From Arthrinium phaeospermum (taxonomy: Eukaryota; Ascomycota; Sordariomycetes; Amphisphaeriales; Apiosporaceae): 64,000 nt of DNA. Made by a program: the position numbers and the translations under genes. The DNA lies in NCBI GenBank assembly GCA_006503535.1, contig QYRS01000005.1, positions 1,054,001-1,118,000 on the forward strand. Reading direction: 5' to 3'. Positions 58,440 through 64,000 of the stretch are shown here, in pieces; position 1 is the stretch's first letter; each line of letters starts with the position of its first letter. Below the pieces are notes generated by a model. The model saw only the letters and a list, made by a program, of their open reading frames with translations. It had not been told where the DNA came from and did no database searches.

Positions 58440-59471
58440 TTTATGATTTCATGTTATGATGTTTATGTTATGATACCCACATCTCAGGATGCAGCAGATA
58501 GTGAGCTGAAGAAACCCGCCCGTTGAAGCACACAAACACCCAACACATGATACACTACACGATTTGTGCTCGTTGATGATATGGCTTGTATGATGCTTGG
58601 AGGTAGCGCAAGAAGGTCCTTCGAATATTTTATCAGGTTCAACAGTCTTCTGGTGTGTGATACGCAATGTAGTTGTTCTATGTTGTACTCAGGAGACTGG
58701 AGATACTAGGAGATTGTACGCAATAAACAGTTTGCAGGCAATTCGTCACCTCTATTGAGGTGATAGGTGACTGTGTGACGTGATTTCCAGATGTTTGTTT
58801 CTATGAAACGAATTGTTCACATTACTGGGTGCACGCAGGCATCGATGTGTATTTCCCCCTTCCGAATGATGTCCTATCTCATGTGTTACGAATCTAGATG
58901 TGCGCAACGGTGGAATAAGTGGTCGGAAATTGATGATCGCGCCTTCCTTCATTTACTGGGCACTGTCTGAAATGTCGCTTGGTCTTTCCATTTTTGTCAC
59001 TCTCAATCTCTCCATCAATCCATGTTAAGCTGTGGCAAGGATTTGAAGTCAGTTGAAATGTTTTAAATCTTCTGTGGTTAGGTCCGATGGTTCTATCTCG
59101 ATATCCGGTCATCCAGCGCCTCCCTTCCACTTGTCTTACCTTCAGCAAGCACGCCTCCTGGGCAGCATTCCGTCACCCGAGAAGTTGAATCATTTCCGTC
59201 ACCGATCGTATCTTCTTCTTCTTATTAAGCCACCCAACCTCATTTGCCTATCTTTCTTTCATTTCTGTTCATCTCGCAGCCTTCTTGTGTTTTCTTAGTT
59301 CCACTCGGTGGCTCTCACACATGTCCAGCCTCCTCAGCTGGGTTTGCAATTGTTCGACAAAACGATTTATATGCCGATCAATTTCCTGTCGTCGCCTGTT
59401 GGGGTAATCACTCTCGCAACCCTACGTCATCTATCTTATCCCTTGATACTTCTGCCGGAAACCTGTCCATC
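58440..59471. other. Spacer between the Snf2 gene and the But2-like gene
   Basis: About 1 kb containing the Snf2 3' end and the promoter of the next plus-strand gene. CTTCTT-rich sequence lies near 59205-59285. The frame of the next gene stays open upstream to 59244, but that part lacks protein-like character. Confidence 0.55.
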
Positions 59472-60731
59472 ATGAAGCCGTCACCAATCCTGGCTCTTCC
59501 GATGAGCGTGGCTGCCATGATGCAACCACAGCAAGCTTCGTCGCGCTGTTGCTTCAATCTAGTAAAGAATGGCACGCTCGGAGGAACACTCAGAGAAACG
59601 CAGACTGGCGATCTTGTGATTGGAGGAGCCTCGCAGCCCGTGACACTCTGCATTGACGAGTCCATTGGTACCATATCTGATTCACATGGACATCAGTGTT
59701 CAATGGAAGACCCTGGGCACCAATTTAAGTGCCGTCCTGGTGCAATTGTCCCCTCGCATTTCGGATTGGAGCATGGTCCGGACACCTCGAATGGTTTGCT
59801 TACCTACGACGGTGGTAATGCTGCCTTCATTGCATGCTCTACTGGACCCAGCGACAACGATGGTCATATGGTTTACTCCTCGTCAAAGGTGGCGACCCCA
59901 AATTGCCTGGAAGTGGCCTTGCTGGCAATAGACCAGACTTCCGGGTGCTTTGCCCCGAGGGAGCAACCAGTCTCGGCACCGGCTGCCATGAGAACGACCA
60001 CGAAGACAACGATTCTTGGTATGGCCAGCACTCCTAGTGCAAAGGCACACCAGGTACAAGGCTCGTCGAACACAACTACCTTTTCGAGCTCAGCAACAGT
60101 AGCGCCCATACCATCGAGCGTGGCCAACACTACGACCCTTGCCGTCTCGAGAACGACACTGGCACCGTCGAGCACATCTAGCACGTCCACAGTCACTTCC
60201 GCCTCATGCTCAGTAGCAGATTCAGCCCCATCGATTGCCCCATTCCAAATCGGATTTCCTTCGCAGGACGGTATATCTGATACATCGGCAAATGCATCAA
60301 TTACACCCACAAATAGCACCATGTTCCAGTACAAGATACCCAGCTCGTTCGTCCCGGCCGTAGGGAAGATGTGTGCATTGCAGTTCAGGCTACCGATCTG
60401 CAGCACTCTGCCGGCGGGCTATCCATGCTTCGACTTCAGTGGCTCGGAACAAGAGATGTTATCAGGCTCCGGGATGGTCTTTTCTCTGACAGACGGCGCT
60501 GGGGCTATTTCTTGGAACAACTCGGCACTACAGCAAGTCTACCCAGGAACCACGCCAATATTTGGCACATTTGATTGTAATGGCTTGCCGGCCGATTATG
60601 GCGGAGACAGGAAGATTAGCTGGCTGGCCAGCAGCGTGAACCAATTTTCACTTTCTTTCCTACAAGCGGGCGTGGGATCAGCCTCCCAGTACAAGGATGG
60701 AGTAGGAGCATGGATTGTTGCATGCTCGTAA
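59472..60731 (+). CDS. Secreted But2-domain wall/surface protein
   Basis: Intronless, 419 aa from the ATG at 59472, whose context is CATC-ATG and which directly begins a signal peptide (MKPSPILALPMSVAAMM...). The mature N-terminal part starts RCCFNLVKNGTLGGTLRETQ, a Cys-rich module common in secreted ascomycete wall proteins. A Ser/Thr/Ala-rich stalk, probably heavily O-glycosylated, runs from about 175 to 270. The C-terminal 150 residues (TMFQYKIPSSFVPAVGKMCALQF through GVGAWIVACS) match the But2 C-terminal domain, found in many secreted fungal proteins. No GPI tail is seen. Function is unknown beyond a surface location. A longer product starting at 59244 is possible but less likely. Confidence 0.85.
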   Translation: MKPSPILALPMSVAAMMQPQQASSRCCFNLVKNGTLGGTLRETQTGDLVIGGASQPVTLCIDESIGTISDSHGHQCSMEDPGHQFKCRPGAIVPSHFGLEHGPDTSNGLLTYDGGNAAFIACSTGPSDNDGHMVYSSSKVATPNCLEVALLAIDQTSGCFAPREQPVSAPAAMRTTTKTTILGMASTPSAKAHQVQGSSNTTTFSSSATVAPIPSSVANTTTLAVSRTTLAPSSTSSTSTVTSASCSVADSAPSIAPFQIGFPSQDGISDTSANASITPTNSTMFQYKIPSSFVPAVGKMCALQFRLPICSTLPAGYPCFDFSGSEQEMLSGSGMVFSLTDGAGAISWNNSALQQVYPGTTPIFGTFDCNGLPADYGGDRKISWLASSVNQFSLSFLQAGVGSASQYKDGVGAWIVACS

Positions 60732-61215
60732 CGACTAGGGTGAGATGGAATGATACTGTTCGCGGGCTTTTTGGAGAAGCTAGAGAGGGGCTTTCTCCCA
60801 CATGAGTCTGATAGCATTCCCTTGGCGATGTAATGAGGTAATGGTAATAAGGGGGGTAGTGGTGGTGGACAAAAACGTATTCGTATCCCTAATCTGGAAC
60901 TGTTATACGGACCTTGCGACTTTGATGCGATCATATTACACGAAGTCAGTTCGAAAGGTAGACAAGAACACCAAATGTTGTATCGCTCATGCTCCCTCAG
61001 ATATGTATTCATGTTTGCCTGATCACCCCTTTCCATGTCTATTCATTGATGCCTACCCGGTGAGTAAGCGTATGTACATACAGCCCAATCCACAACATTG
61101 ATCGCACATATCAGACTCGGAAGGCACATGTTGCAGTAATACAGTATCAGTCGTCTGTGAAGACTTGAAAGCTCGGACTGAGACACGCAAGACAAAAGAC
61201 CCCTGTTTGGTCGTA
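60732..61215. other. Convergent 3' spacer
   Basis: A spacer between the But2-like gene (+) and the membrane protein gene (-); no gene is seen. Confidence 0.6.
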
Positions 61216-61977
61216 TCACCAGTGTTTCCGTCCAGTTGCTAGACTGAGGATCGTGATCGGGGCATCGGCGTACACCCACACCAGCAAGAGCAGGTACGTG
61301 GCCAGGACGCGCCAGGACGAGAAGAGGCCCGACGCCCGCTGCAGCGCGAAGCCCACGACCACCATGACGGCGCGCGCGACGTAGCCCGGCTGCAGCCCCA
61401 CGGCGGCGGTGCGGTGGCCGAAGACGACGGCGCCCACGGAGCTCGTCTCGAACCCGACCTCCTCGGCCAGGCCGAACAGGGCGTAGGCCGCCAGGCAGAG
61501 CCCCAGGTATGCGACGACCAGGCGGCGCGCGACGATGGGTTTCTCGGCGGGGCCACCCCGGCGACGGCGGCGGCGGGCGCGGCAGCAGCAGCAGCAGCGG
61601 ATGCTCAGGCCGGGTGAGAGCAGGGTCACGAGGGAGGCGCAGAGGGTCATGAGGGCCAGGCGCGGCAGCTGGGGGACGTGCTGTCTGGGGATGGGACAGG
61701 TGGCGAGGAAAGTGCCTAGGATGCTGGCCAGAACGACGGTCATGAGGTTGGAGAGCGGCAGGAGCCTCCTTCTTCTTCCTCTTCGGCCGGACGGGCGCCG
61801 GGCTAGAGTGGCGTCGTGGGCCGCCTCCTCCTCCGGGTTGCCGCCATTCTGACCGAGCAGAGCGGCGGTCTCAGATGCCTCTAGAACTGTATACGGAGGC
61901 GGCGGGTCGTCATCATGGGCGATGGCTTCATTTGAAGCGGGTGGTGGTGGTGCCTGGTGTGGCGTTCTTGAAGCCAT
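61216..61977 (-). CDS. Multi-spanning membrane protein of unknown function
   Basis: Intronless, 253 aa. The cytosolic-looking N-terminus is Pro-rich and has PPPPYTV (a PPxY-type ubiquitin-ligase motif) followed by ETAALL, an acidic dileucine sorting signal. A basic stretch (RRPSGRRGRRRRLL) precedes about five hydrophobic segments: near 75-95, 105-124, 150-172, 197-217 and 221-246. A run of five cysteines followed by arginines (CCCCCRARRRRRRGG) after the second segment could be palmitoylated. The sorting motifs suggest vacuolar or endosomal delivery (inference). I do not recognise the family. The GC-rich codon use resembles that of its annotated neighbours, and the long frame with ordered membrane segments supports a real gene. 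Confidence 0.7.
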   Translation of the reverse strand: MASRTPHQAPPPPASNEAIAHDDDPPPPYTVLEASETAALLGQNGGNPEEEAAHDATLARRPSGRRGRRRRLLPLSNLMTVVLASILGTFLATCPIPRQHVPQLPRLALMTLCASLVTLLSPGLSIRCCCCCRARRRRRRGGPAEKPIVARRLVVAYLGLCLAAYALFGLAEEVGFETSSVGAVVFGHRTAAVGLQPGYVARAVMVVVGFALQRASGLFSSWRVLATYLLLLVWVYADAPITILSLATGRKHW

Positions 61978-62444
61978 AACTTAGTGGCACATTTCTGAGT
62001 CCAAGGTTGCTAGACAGAAGGAAGAGAAACCGATTGATAGATCATGAGAGGCAATCGAACGGAAGCCTCCCTTTCCCTCTTGTTCTTCTCGTCTTCTTTT
62101 TCTCGGCGAGCGACACACCTGATAATTAGTTGTAATTACTAGTGTGGTGGTTTGGTTAAGTGCCCACTTTCAGAGGGAAAGTACGAGAGCAAGAGAGGTA
62201 GTGAATGCGCCCCGCTTTTGTCGCTGGCACGGATCCCCTTTCTCGAATAAGGTATCAGATCAAGCATGCATCAAACGAAATCTGGAGCGTCTGACTGATT
62301 CTCATAACTCAACTGAAGACAACTGATTAAGCTAAGGTTAGGTACATATGAATGAGGTTGTTGCTCTTTTTCACCGCACCGTCTTGAGTAATCGCTGCAT
62401 CTAAGGAAGGCTCTTTTCGTGCCCCGAGCTACCACCAATTACTA
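61978..62444. other. Promoter region of the membrane protein gene
   Basis: About 470 bp between two minus-strand genes; CT-rich on the plus strand near 62070-62105. No gene is seen. Confidence 0.55.
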
Positions 62445-64000
62445 CTACATCTTGGAGGTCAATATGCCGGGTAGCGACAACGCCTGGGAACCGAACACAA
62501 TCTCCTGGTTGGTCCTCAACACTGCTCTCGCGTCTTTAGTTTCGGACACACCGGATGTTTCCTCGAACGATTTCTTGGACAGGTAACGGCGGCACATTTC
62601 CCGGGTTCTCTGGTCCGGATATCCCTCGGCTTCGACGCAGAAGAGACCTGCCTGAAGAATCTCGGCGATGGACCACAACACGTCTCTTGCCTGGCTGAGA
62701 AGCTCCGCTTGGACTGTGGCTTCCACCGTCTGCCTCATTGCTTTCCATCTCGACATGATCTTGTCTTCGCCTCCTGCTGCCTGGTTGATCAGTGTATCTA
62801 GCGCCGCCATGCTAGCTTTCCCGTGCTGAGGATGTTTCAGAGCACGAACGAGATCGGTGCTCAGGACGTCGGTTGTCCCCTCCCAGATGTTGAGGACGCA
62901 GGCATCGCGGAAGAGCCGCGCGATGTTGAGATACTCCGTTTCCGAGTTTTCGAGGTATCCAACGCCGCCCATGCCTTCCATGCATGCATAGAGCAGCGGA
63001 ATACACTGCTTCGTGCAGTACGCCTTCAAGACTGGTGTCAGTACCCGAAGAAGGGGGGTTACCGACTCCTTCTGGGGAGCAATCCTCGCGGCTGCGGCCG
63101 GTGGGGGGCTTTGGTCCTGGCCTGCATACTCTTCCAGGCCCATGACATATGAGCCGTAAAAGGTTAGCAGCATCATGCCATGGTACTCTACGGTCATATT
63201 GCTTAGGGTCTGCAGATGCAAAGCGTTGTCTGACAGCCTAACACGGGCCCCTCTACCTGCACCGACCTCTCGGGCCTTGGTGAAGGCACGAACAATGGCC
63301 AGTCCTCGACCCAAGTACCCCATGGCACCGATTGTGGTGCGAACTCGGGTTATGGTGAGAATCGTCGAGATGGTCTGTATGCCCCGTCCTTCTTCTCCTA
63401 CCAGCCACCCTCTCATGCCGTCGAGTACGAGTTCTGCCGAAGGAAGAGGCTTGGTCCCCATCTTATTCTTCAGTCGTGAGATGGTTACGCCGTTGAGCTC
63501 GGTTGTTCCCTTGTCTCCCGAGGCGTTTTTGAGCAGTGTTGGGTTAAAGCGGCGCAGGGGTGCGTAGAATGCGCTCAGGCCTTTCGGGGTTCTGGCGAGC
63601 AATATGGTCATATTACTGTCCGCAGCGCTTGCGAACCATTTGAATCCGGATATACTCCACGGGCCAAGCGGAATGCCTTCATCAGGATCGCACAGCGATG
63701 CGCCCTCTGGCAAAGGCGAGTATGTCGCGATTGTTTCTGTCTTGGAAACATCACTACCGCCGGTTCTTTCCGTCATCCACTGTCCACTGGTCCATCCTCG
63801 CTTTGGGTCACGGGAATTGAGATGATCCAGTGCATTCTTAAACACCTTCCTTTCAACGGGCGAAAGCCAATCACCGGCGAGCTGCAGATGCAGTAGTCTG
63901 GCAGCACCGTCCTGCATTGCTACCGGACAGGATGTCATGGCGCTTGATGGTTCCCAAAGGAGACACCTCATATACTGGACCACCCTGGTGTACTGGCCGA
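62445..64000 (-). CDS. AidB-like acyl-CoA dehydrogenase (5' part outside the window)
   Basis: The frame is open to the right edge, so the N-terminal region (about 100-150 residues by family) is missing and the start is not in the window. The visible 517 residues carry the flavoprotein signatures WMTERTGGSDVSKTET and SGFKWFASAADSNM, typical of the AidB/ACAD11-like branch. LVGEEGRGIQTI follows, and the catalytic-Glu region is CVLNIWEGTTDVLSTD. It probably oxidises an acyl-CoA with FAD. The C-terminus is SKM, a variant type-1 peroxisomal signal; filamentous fungi are known to have peroxisomal acyl-CoA dehydrogenases. No intron is needed in the visible part. Confidence 0.9.
   Translation of the reverse strand, partial: GQYTRVVQYMRCLLWEPSSAMTSCPVAMQDGAARLLHLQLAGDWLSPVERKVFKNALDHLNSRDPKRGWTSGQWMTERTGGSDVSKTETIATYSPLPEGASLCDPDEGIPLGPWSISGFKWFASAADSNMTILLARTPKGLSAFYAPLRRFNPTLLKNASGDKGTTELNGVTISRLKNKMGTKPLPSAELVLDGMRGWLVGEEGRGIQTISTILTITRVRTTIGAMGYLGRGLAIVRAFTKAREVGAGRGARVRLSDNALHLQTLSNMTVEYHGMMLLTFYGSYVMGLEEYAGQDQSPPPAAAARIAPQKESVTPLLRVLTPVLKAYCTKQCIPLLYACMEGMGGVGYLENSETEYLNIARLFRDACVLNIWEGTTDVLSTDLVRALKHPQHGKASMAALDTLINQAAGGEDKIMSRWKAMRQTVEATVQAELLSQARDVLWSIAEILQAGLFCVEAEGYPDQRTREMCRRYLSKKSFEETSGVSETKDARAVLRTNQEIVFGSQALSLPGILTSKM

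Overview
The window is nuclear DNA from a filamentous ascomycete, most likely a Sordariomycete. Coding exons are split by short GT-AG introns (about 50-165 nt) with CTRAC-like branch points. The genes include an APSES regulator of the StuA/Asm1 type, a GH45 endoglucanase and fungal wall proteins. Spacers are rich in pyrimidine tracts, microsatellites and short TAGGTA/GTAC-type motifs. I see no rRNA, tRNA, CRISPR array, transposase or reverse transcriptase.

Layout. 1-9.8 kb has no recognisable gene. 9.8-13.5 kb holds the stuA leader and the three-exon stuA gene (+). 16.1-21.4 kb has a five-exon propionyl-CoA-synthetase-type enzyme ending in a peroxisomal AKL tail (-), then an eight-exon Dal5-like transporter (-) with a one-base frame break. 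22.3-26.5 kb has a small two-helix membrane protein (+), a secreted GH45 endoglucanase (+) and a PAF-acetylhydrolase-like serine hydrolase (-). 30.2-31.0 kb has a GPI-anchored CCG-6/Sed1-like wall protein (-). A 5-kb spacer with a 35-nt poly-C run follows. 36-45.3 kb holds a PIG3-like quinone oxidoreductase (+, one-base break), RPA1 (-), a decayed dienelactone hydrolase (+), a Cys-rich zinc-cluster protein (-, one-base break) and a methyltransferase (-, one-base break). 46-64 kb is gene-dense: an Rvs167-type BAR-SH3 protein (-), a DDX60-like Ski2-family helicase (-), an ERCC6L2-like Snf2 helicase (+), a But2-domain wall protein (+), a multi-spanning membrane protein (-), and the C-terminal part of an AidB-like acyl-CoA dehydrogenase with a SKM tail (-), cut by the window edge.

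How the genes fit together. Most are unrelated single genes, as is usual in fungal chromosomes; I see no secondary-metabolite cluster. Two themes recur: peroxisomal acyl metabolism (AKL and SKM tails) and nucleic-acid maintenance (RPA1, ERCC6L2-like and DDX60-like, the last two divergent from one roughly 1-kb intergenic region).

Most notable observations. (1) The stuA leader has just four ATGs in about 1.5 kb, and all four lie inside a plausible 5'-UTR intron. (2) Four GC-rich genes each need exactly one extra base to read through, which suggests undercalled bases in the assembly rather than independent gene death. (3) The dienelactone hydrolase looks truly decayed. No clearly new multi-gene system was found. 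Splice sites were placed by eye from consensus sites and family protein continuity, and family assignments are from recognition, not searches.
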